Counted from the stretch's first letter, positions 1 through 12,038 are shown. The stretch is 64,000 bases of DNA from Turnera subulata (GCA_028386065.3 JAKUCV010001134.1:33065-97064); one strand, 5' to 3'. The notes: generated by a model from the letters alone, not told the origin. Numbers and translations: made by a program.

Positions 1-90
1 AGTCAAATCATCTCATTAACCTTGAGCTTAAGCATGTTTGAAATCTAATTTTAGTAAACTGTGTATGGGTCAAATTTGAGTGTTCACTAC
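1..90 (-). repeat. Tat-type LTR, 5' edge only, continuing off the window
   Basis: Positions 1-90 closely match 60070-60160, the outer edge of the solo Tat LTR described at 58471-60160. Both end in a GTGTTCAC-like terminus, so read on the minus strand this is the start of an LTR whose body lies to the left of the window. The neighbouring sequence from about 91 onward belongs to an Athila element, so the LTR appears to have inserted into it. No target-site duplication can be checked because the other end is missing. Confidence 0.6.
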
Positions 91-1060
91 TGGTCCAAAG
101 GACCTTGGTGGTGCGGGTTGGTGTCGTGGTGGCAATGCGACATGGACGCCCCCATCATTATAATTTTGTGTTTTTTTTTTTTACTTTTTATGGCTGCAAA
201 AAAGCAAAAACAAAACATAAAAAATGGAATCTAAATGGGATGAAACTATCCCCGGGTTACCTCCCGAGTAGTTCTTCTTTAACGTCGTTTAGCTGGACAT
301 CCCACAGGTTACCCTACGAGTCACCCTGTAGAGGGTTCTGCAAGAGACGCTGTGACCGTCTCCACTAGTGGATTATTGGGAAAATAGCGTTTAAGCCTCT
401 AGTGATTGACTTTGAAGGCGTTGTCATCACCTCTGCGAATTTCAACGGCTCTATGAGGAAAAATGTGAACCACTTTGTAAGGGCCACTCCAGCGAGACTT
501 TATTTTCCCAGGAAAAAGTCTGAGGCAACAATTAAATAATAGTACTTCCTCTCCTTTTTGGAATTGCCAGCGAAGGATGTTGTTGTCATGCCACTTTCTG
601 GAACTCTCCTTATAGATTCGATTGTTCTGACAAGCTTCCAAACGAATCTCCTCAATCTCATTCAGTATCAACCATCTTTCCTTACCAACAGCTGCAGCAT
701 CGAAATTGGGAGCCTTAATTGCCCAGTAAGCTCTATGCTCCAGCTCAATGGGCATATGGCAAGACTTCCCATAGACAAACCTGCAGGCGGTAGTGCTGAT
801 GGCGGTCTTGTAGGCCATCCTATATGCCTACAGCGCATCATCCAGCTTTAGAGACTATTCTTTGCGGTTTGTATTAACTGTTTTCTCCAAAATTCGCTTT
901 ATCTCCTTGTTGGTGACCTCAACCTGGCTAGTTTGGGGATGATAAGATGTAGCAACCTTATGAGTAACCCTGTAGCGATTCAATAACATGGCAAACAGCC
1001 GGTTGCAAAAATGCGACCCGCCATCACTGATGATAGCTCTAGGGTTGTCTAGTCAACTGT
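91..1060 (-). pseudogene. Athila-type gypsy integrase fragment, degraded
   Basis: The minus strand encodes the C-terminal half of a gypsy integrase. From about 1050 downward it reads a [11 protein letters not shown] block holding the second catalytic Asp, then [20 protein letters not shown] holding the catalytic Glu, spaced as in a DD35E core. The frame from 818 to 399 continues with YGKSCHMPIELEHRAYWAIK and an LLFNCCLRLFPGKIKSRWSGPY block, both characteristic of Athila integrases. A stop lies between the two parts near 850. Below 399 a short non-coding tail includes a GGGAGGTAACCCGGG stretch (minus strand) of the kind that follows Athila pol. Integrase would insert element cDNA, but upstream RT and RNase H are absent, so this is a dead fragment. 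Confidence 0.85.
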
Positions 1061-2025
1061 ACTTCCACTTCTTGGTATGTATCACCTCCATCGCTTCAAC
1101 TTCTTCTCTTATCCTTCTCCATTGTCCCCCGTCGTCAGCTCCATATTCGTTCGCATTATCATCTTTTTTGTCTCAACTCTACTCATCATCTCGACTTAAC
1201 AACTTGGCTTTGTTAATTTAGCTCCTCGGCTCGGCTCATCAACTCGATCCACAAATAAAAACTGGGGCTTACATCTCCTCTCATAAGAAGGCCCAAACAT
1301 TAATTATTTCCACTCCTCGGCTTCTCAGTCAAGCACCTCAACTTAATCGTCTTCTCTTGATCATCGTCTTAGGATACATCAACTATCTCCAATATCTTCA
1401 TCATCTCTATGTCTACTTAAAAAGTCATCACCTCCATCCATGATTTCAAATATGTTCATCATCCCCTTCCAACTAAAGCGCTACTCACCCATGGTGTCCT
1501 AAGTGTTCAATTTTCTAGCGGTGAAGTTCATGGCTATCGAGAATCCTAGACTTATGCTTCGTTTTCTCAAAAGTGGTAGGAAAGCAAGACGGGATATACT
1601 CGCAAAATATTTTTTTCCTTTCAAAGTAATTTTTTGGAAAGACTAAAGATTTGGAAGACAACAAACCTCGGCTTATTTATTTTTATTTCAAAAACATGTG
1701 ATGCAATGTTCAATGTGTGTGACTATGGATTCCTAAAACATGGTAGACCGTGGCCTTTTATTAAAACTGTGTTGAATAACAGACTCAGGGACAGGCTCAA
1801 GTCGTGGCAGGATCTGTTTCCACAATTTCCTTAGTGAAATCTTCCAAAATTTATTGAAATGCACATGGAATCTCTAATCACACAATGAGGGATGGAATTA
1901 AGGGAATTGTAATAAAATTATGCATGATAAGGCGTATGAACATATTGAAACAGGGATAAAATCACCCTAAAATCATGCCAAAAACCATGCATGCTTTGTG
2001 TGCATCAGACCGGCTATTGGGGTAA
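1061..2025. other. Non-coding, probable LTR or element debris
   Basis: No convincing coding sequence. The stretch 1080-1420 is rich in CTCGGCT and CATCAACT words and looks like decayed LTR sequence, but I cannot tie it to a family or find ends. A 66-codon open frame at 1634-1834 has no recognisable motif and is probably chance. Confidence 0.4.
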
Positions 2026-3405
2026 TGATATGTGTGCATATCATATATTTATTTAGAGCATAAAAAACCCCTTTTGCCAAGTATTTAGTTAAGATCATGT
2101 ATGTTATTTATTGTTTTAGCTTATTTTCCACTATTTTTGCTTCCACTTACTAATTTATTCTTTCAGGTACCTTTTGTTGCAAAATGGCTTGATTTTGGAT
2201 GAATTGTAGTACTCTAAAGAATTTTGGATATTTTGGAGCTAGTTCGTGGCAGTTTATTGACAATAATCTTTCAAAAACGTCACATCGTTGAAACCCGCGA
2301 ACCAGAATCTGGAGCTTTATAATCCAAGCAACAGAAGGATTAGTTGTTCGCCAATTAGTAATGTTGCACCGAATATTGATGCTCTTCTAAGGAAATAAAA
2401 GACACTTTTTGTTGTGCCTAAAAGAGAGGAGAACTCCTAGGATATTAATTCCTACTTTTTAGTTGTCTTGGCTTGAATCTAGGAATTTAAAGGTCTAGGG
2501 TTTTACTACAATAAAAGGGAATTGCAGCAGCAAAATAGAGGACTTTTTTGGGGGGGCTTATCATCGACAACAGCTGCTGGAGAAGAAAATCTTTTCTATT
2601 ATCTTTTTCTCTTCCTAGTTTTCAGTTTGTATTATGAACAAATCCTCCATGTTTGTTTTCTCTCTAGCTATGAACTAAACTCTCTTTTCTAGGCCAAGAG
2701 GGATGTAGCTACTTGATTTCTGTTATGGTTTAATTACTCCTCAAGCAATTTTCTTATTCATGTTCTTGATTGTTTTATGTGAGCTTTATTCAAGGATTAA
2801 GACTGGCCATCTTTAGTTCTTGCCTTAGGATTTAAGTCAAGTACCGACGGAGAAATCTAAATACGGAAAAACACAAATCAACCTTAATCTAGAGACTGAA
2901 ATGTAATAGGTTATTGTGGAATTAGTAACAACACAATACATCATTGCTCTTAGGAATAGGTTTGATCCACGAAGGTGGTAAGATTCACCTTAGAGACGAA
3001 ATTATACCTCCAAAAGTTGATAATTTTACTATAGGTTGTTACCCATCAAGAAAATGAATAGAAACTTGTAGGTTTTTTAGCGAACATTGTCACCCCATTC
3101 GCGGACACGGAACAGAGACACCCTGCTAGCAGAATCTTGAGGATAATTAGGGCATAAAAGGATAGAGTAGTGAACCCCAATTGATCTAGGCTTTCTCAAT
3201 TTGATATCTTCATACTATTTACGATTTAATTCCGTTTATTTTACTGTTGAATCGCAATTTTATTTTATAATCTCCAAATCTTCATTATTTTACCGTTCTC
3301 AGCCTAACAGAGTGAGTCTGTTGATTAGTTATTTTGCCTAGTCCCTGTGGATACGACCTTGTGTGCTATCTCGATCTGTGTACTTGCAAATTTTTACCAC
3401 ACAAA
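2026..3405 (+). repeat. Athila-like LTR, probably solo or truncated
   Basis: The stretch begins TGATATGTGTGCATATCATA and has the layout of an Athila LTR: a middle portion with GGGATGTAGCTAC, then a 3' portion with CCCTGTGGATACGACCTTGTG and a terminal ACTTGCAAATTTTTACCACACA. The same word order appears in the complete Athila LTRs at 38566-40024 and 52933-54391, although the sequences are different enough to be another family. A primer-binding site is not recognisable downstream (only TTTTTTGG follows), and I found no matching 5-bp duplication. Confidence 0.55.
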
Positions 3406-3800
3406 TTTTTTGGTTTGTTGGGTTTTATCAAAACAAAAGCATAAAAATCCACAACAAAAACACGTACCACGTATTGATTAACTATGCATGAGATGTTCAG
3501 GGTAGATGTTGGTTGGGGGCTAAAGGGCCGTCGCTAAGGGATAGTTTAGCCTAGACACATGTGATGTAGTGTGTCGCATGAGGTCGCAGGCCTATTAACC
3601 ACTATCATTGCTAAACAGCAAGAAATAGGTACACTTTAGCCGATAATCCTGTATGACCGTTTGTACTGGACTAGGATCCCTGTACCCTCTTGAGGTAGAA
3701 GTTTCACACAACAATTCATGAATGCAAGCCACGTGCATGAAAAATAAAAGGCATACAGTAATCAACGATTGCACACAATTTCTTGAACTCGCTATATCCC
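3406..3800. other. Non-coding element debris
   Basis: No gene seen. By position this is the inner, 5' leader side of the minus-oriented Tat element whose LTR end and primer-binding site follow at 3801-3817, but I see no coding sequence that confirms it. Confidence 0.35.
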
Positions 3801-4609
3801 TAGTGGAGTCGCCAACTGTGAGTACCCGACCAAGAATTAACTTGATCCCTCACTTATATCAAAGGAGTCGCCATCCGAGTTTTGTTAAGGGCTAAAATCA
3901 GGAAAAAAATCATGACTTCCACAACCCGCAGCAACCGGTTGCAGTTAACCAAAATATCGGATTCGGGGGTTCATCACAGATGGGAAGGTGTTAGGCACCC
4001 ATCCATGTTGGGGTGAAATTATGCGCAATTGATGATCCCTGCATGCCTCATACACGGACAACACAACAACAAAACAAGAACACAAAAACAAAAGCTAAAA
4101 CAGATAATAAACACGTAATTGAGCTTGAAATTCCACCACTAGAATCCACCTACATACACCGGCGGCCGGTTTCAAAGCTCACGTAGTTCTTACATGGCAT
4201 TACAACAGATACTGCAACATCATAGCAACACCAACCCTACTACAGCAACATCGACATTAGAGTCACAACATCAACACCACAACTATAACATCAATGTCAT
4301 AGTAAAACCACAACAACACAACACAGCTCATAAGTGACATAACCACATCACCAACGTCATAACTCCAGCATCAATATCTCAGCAACAATATCGACATCAT
4401 AGCAATATCACAACATCAACACAACACACACAATAGCAAAACATAATTTGGCTTGCATCCCGTTTTTAGACCGACTACCTTCGTACCCGTGTGATCGGCG
4501 TCAAAGCCACGTAGTTCTAACATGGCTACTTCATAACCATTATAGAATCATCATCAACAGCATCACAACAACCATACAGCAGCAAAAACTCAAACAAAAA
4601 GGGTTATGG
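3801..4609 (-). repeat. Tat-type LTR, minus orientation, truncated, with primer-binding site
   Basis: On the minus strand the LTR end reads ...CGGGTACTCACA followed by TGGCGACTCCACTA, the same LTR terminus and primer-binding site as at 6181-6209. The block at about 3980-4010 (GGTGTTAGGCACCCATCCATGTTGG) and the block at 4448-4540 (GGCTTGCATCCCG..., AAAGCCACGTAGTTCTAACATGGC) align with 58910-58940 and 59037-59115 of the solo LTR. The interval 4200-4440 is expanded by repeats of the words ACAACATCAACA and CATAGCAA. Its outer half is missing because the plus-oriented Tat LTR begins at 4610, inside this LTR. Confidence 0.7.
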
Positions 4610-6189
4610 TGTGAACACCCAAATTTGACCCACGATTTTTCTACTAAAATTGGATTTTAAACATACTTGGACTTAAGATTAATGAGATGATTTGATCTTA
4701 GGAATTAGACATGTTGAGAATTTAATTTAGTAGAAATATAGACCTATATATGTTTGAACCTGGGATTATTGAGATGATTTAATCTTAGGTTAAAATATAT
4801 AGATTAAGGTTTATTTATGCTGAAATATGTTTTATTTCGTTTACTAGCGCCTTTTATTTATTATTGACCCAATTATTTTGAGAAGATTTATTTTTGGGTT
4901 AAAGATGAGTTTAAGGGCCCAAGTTATTGAAATGAGCATTCTCCAGAGTTTAATGTAACACATTTCTTGCAGGTTTTTATTTTCGTGGAAAATCAGAATT
5001 AAATCATCCTTAATTTGATTTTGTGTTTTTTGGCATGATTGTGCTTAAAATGGGTGTAAATATGTAAACATTTGATTATGAAATGATTTGGGGGAGTGAT
5101 GATCAAGTAATTTAGTGATTCTGGGTCAGTTTAGGGGTTGATTACGTAGGAGGATCAAATCAGAGCTAAATTAGGGGGATTGGGGTGCAAAAATGGAAAG
5201 AACGAGCGGCTTGCGGACCGTTGGGCAGTCATTTCGCCGCCAGCTGTTGGCGGTCATTCGTCAATGACCGCCGGTCCTGGTGGCCATCCAGCGGATGATC
5301 ACCGGCCATGGCGGTCATGCATGCCCAGAGTTGCCCAAATCCCCAATTTTGTTTCTTTTTTCGATCCTATGCAGTTTTGGACAAGATTTTGGGGCATAAT
5401 CTTCACCATTAAGCAAGTCCAAGCCCTTAGGCTAGCCAGAGCACTATAAATAGAACTTCTCACTCACATTTCAAGGGACACACAATTTTTCTCGCCTATA
5501 CACTCGTAAGCTTTTGTTGCCTGAAGCAACCCTGCTTCTTCAAGCCTAGAAATAAATTGGTAGGCAAAAACTCTGGAGAAATTTTGTGGGAGGCACCAGC
5601 AGTATTCCAGCAAGGAGGAATCAAGAATAGGATCAACCATTGAGCTTAAAAGTGGCAAGAAGGAGGGCGTAGAACTCAACCTATTACAAGGAGCTAGAGG
5701 AGGGCTACAAGAGGTAAACACTAAACTTTTTTTTTGATTGATTCTTGCTAACCACTTGATGATGCTTTTTATAATGTAAATGGCCGATTAGTGCCATGTT
5801 TAGAACTACGTGGCTTTGACCCCGATCACTCGGGTACGTAGGTAGTCTCTGTTTCAAAACGGGATGCAAGCCAAATCTTTTTCTTCCCCTTTTTCTTTTG
5901 CTTTTCATACCTGCACAATCAAACAAGGCACACTTATTCTGTTCAATTGCACATGGTTTCGACCCAACATGGATGGGTGCCTAACATCTTCCCATCCATG
6001 ACGAACCCCCGATCCCATGTCTTTGGCTCGCCATGACCGGTTGCTTAAAGGAGTCATTCAAAGATTTTTCCCAAGTTTTGTCCTGAATAAAATTTGGGTG
6101 GCGACTCTAATGACATGGGATTGATCCGAGAAAGAAGGTGAAAAGAATAGGTAAGAAGGCCCAAATTAATTTTGGGACAGGTACTCACA
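4610..6189 (+). repeat. 5' LTR of a Tat-type gypsy element
   Basis: It starts TGTGAACACCC and ends GGTACTCACA immediately before the primer-binding site, giving 1580 bp. The end sequences and many internal blocks match the solo LTR at 58471-60160 in reverse orientation. A GC-rich patch at 5205-5325 holds several copies of GGCGGTCAT and its complement ATGACCGCC, standing out sharply from the AT-rich remainder. A TATA-like CACTATAAATAGAAC at about 5442-5456 is a plausible promoter, with transcription then starting near 5480. Confidence 0.8.
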
Positions 6190-6191
6190 GC

Positions 6192-6209
6192 TGGCGACTC
6201 CACTGGGGA
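6192..6209 (+). promoter_or_regulatory. Primer-binding site of the Tat-type element
   Basis: TGGCGACTCCACTGGGGA lies 2 bp inside the LTR end. It starts with the TGG that pairs with the CCA tail of a tRNA. I do not assign the tRNA species. The same site, reverse-complemented and partly decayed, sits beside the minus-oriented LTR at 3801-3814. Confidence 0.75.
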
Positions 6210-6990
6210 GGTTGTGGGTTTAAGAAACCTTGTGCAATCGTTGAGTTTTGTGTGCCTTCTTACTTGTCATCATAAGTGCCTTGCATTCACGATGATTGAT
6301 GTGAAGCCTTTACCATTAAAGGGCGAGGAAATCCAAGTCCACCACATGCTTTCCTTAAGTGATGGCGGCTTGAGTGAACTCGTTTCTCGATGCTTAGTAG
6401 TGATTGGGATTAACTGGCCTCGGTCCTCACGCGATATCCATTATCACATGTGAGTAGGCCAACCTATTCCCTAGTGGCAATCTTTTGGCCCCCTAACTAG
6501 CTGCATACCCTGAGCATCTCATGCATGATAATTCAATAAGTGATATGTGCATTTGTAAGGTTTATTGTTGCAAATAAAGTAAATGTAAATAGCTTGCCCC
6601 TTATTCTTGCACACCCCAAACCCAATGAGATAGAGTACACTGAGACGTCCATGGGATACCAAGCCTCTGATCCCCATGCTTCAACTGCTAGGGCAAAATG
6701 AGTGAGGACAACACTGCTAAGACAAATGTGCCTGAGGAACACTGCTAAGAGTCAGGGATGCACTGCTGGCTTTGCAGAAAGGGAAAATGGTGTCCCCTAG
6801 AGTGATGGGGGACAAGCTTAGAATCCAAGCACCGAGAAGAAGGCGGTGATCATCCAGGATGAAGACTCAGAGACGTAAGAATCCAAGGGAGATGAGGAGA
6901 GACTTAAAAGAGTGGTAGAATTATTGAAGACCATGAAGAGGAAGGAAGATGACTGGAACTTGGACCGCTTGTCCCTGTTCCCTGGAGCCC
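6210..6990 (+). other. Leader of the Tat-type element
   Basis: Untranslated leader between the primer-binding site and recognisable gag. The open frame at 6172-6453 starts inside the LTR and crosses the primer site, so it is not a gene. From about 6880 the reading frame becomes gag-like (an acidic, lysine-rich stretch leading to LSLFPGARLP). Confidence 0.5.
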
Positions 6991-8100
6991 GGTTGCCTTA
7001 AAAATTCAAGATGCCCGACATCGAGAAGTTCAACGGAATGGGATGCCCCACAACCCACCTAAAGATCTATATGAGGATGCTATAGCCTATGGGGATAGGA
7101 CCGGAATTAATGGTTCAACTGTTCTAAAGGACTTTATCAAGGGCGACTTTAAAATGGTTCGTGACCTTGGATGAAAACAAGGTGAGCAAATGGGATGATA
7201 TCTATAAGGAGTTCTTGAATCAGCACAATTATAACACTGAAGTGGATGTAACCAAGAGGGATCTTGAGACAACTAGACAATAGGCCTAAGAAATCTTCTC
7301 TGCCTATATCTCGAGATGGCGCGGCAAGGCATCATTGATGGTGAATAGACCCACTGAAGATGACCAGGTGCAGATGGTAATCAATAACCTCCAACCGGTT
7401 TACTATGATCGCATGGTTGGGAACTGCTATCCTAACTTTAAAGCGCTGATTGGGGCTGGGATACAGTTGGAGGATGCTATCAGCTCTGGGAAAATCAAGA
7501 CTTCTATGGATGTCCCTACATCCAAGAAAGGCTTCAGTGCAGCTCCAGGGAAGAGGTCTGTTGAGGTGAATCATGTTGTTGTCCAAGCACCACTACAGAT
7601 TGGGTCAAAACCTAGGGATTTCACCCCTCTCCCTATGACTTTGGGAAAAATGCTCAAGAAATGTATGGAGAAATGTCTGTTGTAACCTTTAGACTCATGG
7701 CCTGATTTACCTCTTAGAGGGGACCCTAACGAGTTTTGTGAATTCCATCAAATGGCTGGGCATATTACTGATAATTGCTCCCGACTCCGCCATGAGATCC
7801 AGGATATGATAGAAAGGAATGAGATAATCTTACCTAAGGGACCCAACACCAAATTGAACCCACTACCCTTGCATCATGAGATTGGTGTGGTATAGGCAGA
7901 GCCCGCACCCGAATATGAATGCTTTGTGCTTGACCACAGTGAGTATGTGGATTCAGATGAAGAAGTTGATGTCATCACTCGATCTGGGAGGGTGGTAAGG
8001 AGAGCTCCCCTCTATTTAGATGAGCTTGAAGAAACGACAGACCCTAAGGAGGGTATGGTGGTTAAGCAGCTGAAGAAGACTCAAGCCAATTTCTCAATTT
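6880..8100 (+). pseudogene. Gag of the Tat-type gypsy element, broken
   Basis: Gag coats the element RNA in cytoplasmic particles. The frame at 7005-7075 reads KFKMPDIEKFNGMGCPTTHL, the conserved start of the plant gypsy gag domain. After frameshifts it continues with a tryptophan-rich middle (LDENKVSKWDDIYKEFL, near 7170-7225) and NTEVDVTKRDLETTRQ. The frame at 7335-7685 holds the domain end (NRPTEDDQVQMVINNLQPVYYD). A CEFHQMAGHITDNCSRLRHEIQ block near 7735-7800 is the usual H-D-C spacer region of this lineage. At least three stops or frameshifts break it, so it cannot give one protein. Confidence 0.8.
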
Positions 8101-8105
8101 AGGGC

Positions 8106-9251
8106 TTGCTGATGTCTTTCCATCGACACAGAGAAAAGGTGCTCCAAACCTTGAGTAAGGCCCACGTCCCTATTGACATTGCACCCGAGACAATAGCTAA
8201 CATGATAACTTCAGTGGAAACTGATAACCAAATCTCCTTTTCTGACAAAGACTTGCGCCCGGATAGGGGAATTCATGTTGAGGCACCATACATCACAATC
8301 CAGGTCAAAGACAATCAAGTACCTTTGGTATTGATAGATAATGGGACCACTTTGAACGTGTGCCCTTTGAAGACAGCATTTCTGTTAGGATTTGGGGTCA
8401 CAAATTTCTTACCCTCTCGAACAATGGTTAGGGCCTATGATAATGCTCGGAGAGAAGTGTTGGGAATGATAAAGTTGGTGGTGGACGTTGGGCCAGCTCC
8501 TTTCATAGTGGAATTCCAAGTGCTAGACATCGCCTTAAACTTCAACTTACTTCTTGGAAGGCCGTGGTTGCACCAGGCTCGGGCCATAGCCTCCACTTTG
8601 CATCAAATGCTATGTTTTCCATATCAAGGAGTAATAGTCACTAGAAAAGGGGAAACAGCCGAGAAGAACATCAAGCCCGTGTTTGGGATTGAAGGGGAAG
8701 AGGAGGTGACTCTATCAGGCTTTGTTTTCGAATCCGTCAGTACCATCTCTACAGATAAGCTTGTCAGTAGACCTCCTTATTACAATCCACTCGACAATGC
8801 ATTAGTTATGGGGATCATAAGGAAGATGAAGTATTCCCCAATCATGGGGTTAGGAAATAGACAACAAGGGATATTGGAAGTACTTCAAATTTCAAAGGCT
8901 ATATCGCCCTTCGGTCTGGGATACACTCCAACCCCAATGTATCTGGAAAGGCAAAAGGAGAAGAACCATGCGAAGGCACTAGCTCGAAAGAAGAAGTAAG
9001 AATGGGACTTTCCGATGAATCCCTACTACAAGACACTGAATGGCTACTTCATAAAAGAAGGAGAAAACTTCCCCTTTTGCGGATTCCCCGAACCATGGGT
9101 ATGTAGCATCACAAAGATCTGGAAGCCAGGGTTCGAGTTCATTTCTGATTGCTATCCGGAAGAGGTGGAAAATCCGAGAGAAGAAGAGGGAGGCGAGAAA
9201 GATAAGGACTTTGGTTGCAAGTATCTCTTCAAGGGGGATGAGGATGTTTAA
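8106..9251 (+). pseudogene. Aspartic protease region of the Tat-type element
   Basis: The 297-codon frame 8106-8999 holds a retropepsin-like domain. Residues about 55-170 contain the active-site block VLIDNGTTLNVCPL, the flap region and the LLLGRPWLHQARAIASTLHQ end. The active triplet is DNG, not DTG. From memory this lineage often has DNG, so it need not be a lesion. A second frame, 9015-9251, carries the C-terminal GYFIKEGENFPFCGFPEPW block. Reverse transcriptase, RNase H and integrase should follow but do not: after 9251 there is no pol sequence. The frame is long and open, which argues for relatively recent decay or for selection on gag-protease only. Confidence 0.8.
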
Positions 9252-10190
9252 AAGACAGGCATTGGTCTACATAGGGTGCCTAGTTGAAATTTCTTAGAGA
9301 AGCCAATAGGCGAGTCGTTGTTATGTCGTTCTTTTCTAATAAATAAAGGCACTCTTTTCTTTATACATGATCATCCTGGCAATTTCTTTTTGCTTGCATA
9401 ATATGTGAGGATATGATGAGCTGGACAAAACTCCCTAAAACCTTGTAAGTGATCTTGGGACTAATCCTAGTAAAAATGATAATATCAATCAAGCTCCCAA
9501 AAATCTAAAAGCCTGATCCACTGAAGAACATCAAGCTTCCTCCGCCACGAAATCAAGCAGCCCAGAAAGGAAAGCCAGCCAAGGAGAATTTAACAAAAAA
9601 TTGGAAGTTTTAGGAGTCAAGCCACAAGTCGCATGAAGAAGGCCTGAGGAAAGGGAATTTTTTGGACTAATCAATCACATATAAAAGAACTACGTGAACC
9701 TGATTTCATGAGCTTTCACGAAAAAAAAAAACTAAAAAAGAAGAAAAATGAAAAAAACAAAAAAAAGGAAAATGGAAAGAGAAGAGAGGAAAAGGAAGAT
9801 GATGATAAGCCACGAATAAGTAGGAAGCCCAAACCGGGTTCGGTTCCATTTATTAAGTAGTAGTCCAGAGATTAACAAAACAGATAAGGAGAGTTTTGTT
9901 CACTCACTTATTTGCATGCATTATGAATATAAAAGAGATAATTGCTAAGATGGGATTCAATTTTTCTTGTGTTTCTTCTGAATTGACTCGCCTTCCTCAT
10001 CCTTGCCCTTTTGGATGGGATGCTCAGGAGACTCAAACCCCGGAGGTGCAGGTCCTTCCAGAAACGCCTCCCTTAAAAGATGCAAAGATCTCTCTGAAAC
10101 AGCCACTTCTTTGTTCAACCATTCCTAGTATGACGTCAGGGGATGAATCTCATAGTGAGTGCCAGTTGGTTCCCTTAAAGGCAAAGCCTA
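9252..10190. other. Non-coding inner part of the Tat-type element
   Basis: No recognisable domain. It includes an A-rich tract at about 9719-9800 and an unassigned 101-codon open frame at 9896-10201 with no motif I recognise. In full-length relatives RT, RNase H and integrase would occupy this position, so it marks a deletion or replacement. Confidence 0.5.
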
Positions 10191-11280
10191 ATCCCCCTTG
10201 ACAGCATTCAGAGCAACAGCCTTCATAGGTCCAGTGATCGGAGTGGGATATCAGATGGAATTGTTTGGTTTATACCAAACTGCCTTAGAACCCTCCTCGG
10301 AAGATAGTAAGTGGACTTTTCTATGCCCAGGAGTGGCACCCAATCTTTGCACACAGAACTAATGACCACTTCTTACTTGCTAAGCCACCGGCAAAACCAT
10401 GTGATTTGTGAGGCTTTGAGATCCTTCATGTAAATATCCCAACCTTGGATGGTATGGAAGAAGACATAATAACCACGACTGACATAGTTTGTGGGATCAG
10501 CCCGAGGACGTTCAATCAATGTAAGGTGTTCACATAACCACATCTACAAGAAGAGAGAGGGCTATTATAATACGATGAGAAGATATGAAAGAAACAATAA
10601 GAAATATGGAGTCAAGTATATACACCTGGAGTAGTAGAGAGGAACCAGTCAATGGGGCACGGTGATTGTCGACCAGCGCATCCAAGCAATGGAGGGTCTC
10701 ACCTAATATTACGGGGCTTAAGCTCTTTTCACCGAAGAGCCTAGCCACTAGCTCACCAACCTGAAGAGGGCAGACACTAGGAGGCCCTACTAACAGAAAT
10801 TCTCGTACCATCACAAGGGCAAGAGCATGGTTGCGTTTTACCCTCCACTTAAAATCATCTTCTCCTATGTGATGTCCTGAGCCACCAAGGAAGTATTGAT
10901 TAATGATCTTCGATAATTCCAAATGGTTATCTGAGTTCAAGAAGAAGCTAATCTGTCCTCAGCTAGGAAGAGAAATTTGCTAACCTTCTTTAGAACATCA
11001 TCGTCAAGGGAGGTCATGGCAATTCCTTTTTATGAATTTAGCGCTTAAAAGGCAATGAGCTCATCGACAGTAGGACATAGCTCCACCATGTCTCGGCCAA
11101 AACGGAACACACGGCGACTCTTGTTCTAGAATTTAGCAGTAGCACAAATCAGACTCTCTTCTACCACCACACCACGAAGCTTGAACAATTTGGACAAGCC
11201 TAGCATCACGAAGTCTATACGACACACAGGGGGAACACTCGCCATCCACTTGAGCACCTTAGCATGGAAATCCTAACCCA
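10190..11280 (-). pseudogene. Antisense ORF of Tat-type element, DUF7745 / plant mobile domain-like
   Basis: Read on the minus strand from about 11280 the conceptual protein contains FRFGRDMVELCPTVDELIAF (near 11100), then, in the open frame 10940-10530, ALALVMVREFLLVG and SPVILGETLHCLDAL. After a break comes STYYLPRRVLRQFGINQTIP (near 10300). These are the landmarks of the DUF7745 family that accompanies plant mobile domains. Tat retrotransposons are known to carry such an extra ORF, often antisense and 3' of pol. Several stops and frame changes mean it is not intact here. Its role in the element is unknown. A possible promoter would lie in the GC-rich stretch just upstream on the minus strand. 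Confidence 0.65.
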
Positions 11281-11289
11281 TATTTTCCC

Positions 11290-12033
11290 TAGATGTGTTT
11301 GAGATATGTTATGATGAATTATGGGGGGGCTCTGGGTGACCAAGGCTTTATTTATACTATTTTAGGGGCGGTGGAATTCGTGAAAATTCTAAGGCCCAGG
11401 TCCAAGAGAAAAAAAGAACCGAAAAAGAAAATTCCAGGGAGTCACGACCGTCGTTGTCGGCGGTCGTGTCGTGAACACCGCCACGGCCGGTGGTCATTCA
11501 TACAAGACCACCGGTCGGCGGCGGTCATCTACTCACATGACCGCCCGATCGACAACTCAGCCCCGCCAAGAAAATCCTGAAAAATTCAAGAAAATTCTGG
11601 GGAGAGAGGGGAAGGGTAGGGGAGAGAAAATAAAAAGAAAAAAGAGGAAAAAGAAAGGGGATGGTTCCACTTATTGAGAGGATAAACTTTTTACTAAGAC
11701 AAGGGGCACCTGTTGACACTTTACTTGAATGAACAATGATATTTTTTTTTTTGTGATCAATGCCATGCATGCATAACCTGTCAAATATTAATGCACGCAT
11801 GTTAGGGGCGCATCACCCCCATCTTAGGATTACCAGGGCCATCATATGCCCATTCTTTGTTTGATGATGAGTCAAAACACCCAAAGATAACCGATAAACC
11901 CGGGGCCCCCTAAATGCCCATCATTAAAACCACAACGGGAAACTAGGGGCATCACACTCCACTTTCGGCTTGTATGTCTCAAGGGGCGCGACACGTCCCT
12001 CTTTTCGTCAAACTTAGTCAAAAAATGTAGGGG
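11290..12033 (+). repeat. 3' non-coding region of the Tat-type element, left part
   Basis: This lies upstream of the antisense ORF. The patch 11440-11570 has dense GGCGGTC / GACCGCC words related to those in the Tat LTR at 5205-5325. From 11800 to 12033 there are several AGGGGC(G)CATCAC-type repeats. The region is cut at 12034-12038 by the SIRE-like insertion and resumes at 17476. Confidence 0.5.
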
Positions 12034-12038
12034 CACGG

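Noticed and set aside
5180..5449. GC-rich 89-codon ORF in the Tat LTR
   Set aside because: It is produced by the GGCGGTCAT word cluster, is not kept in the solo LTR and has no known domain.
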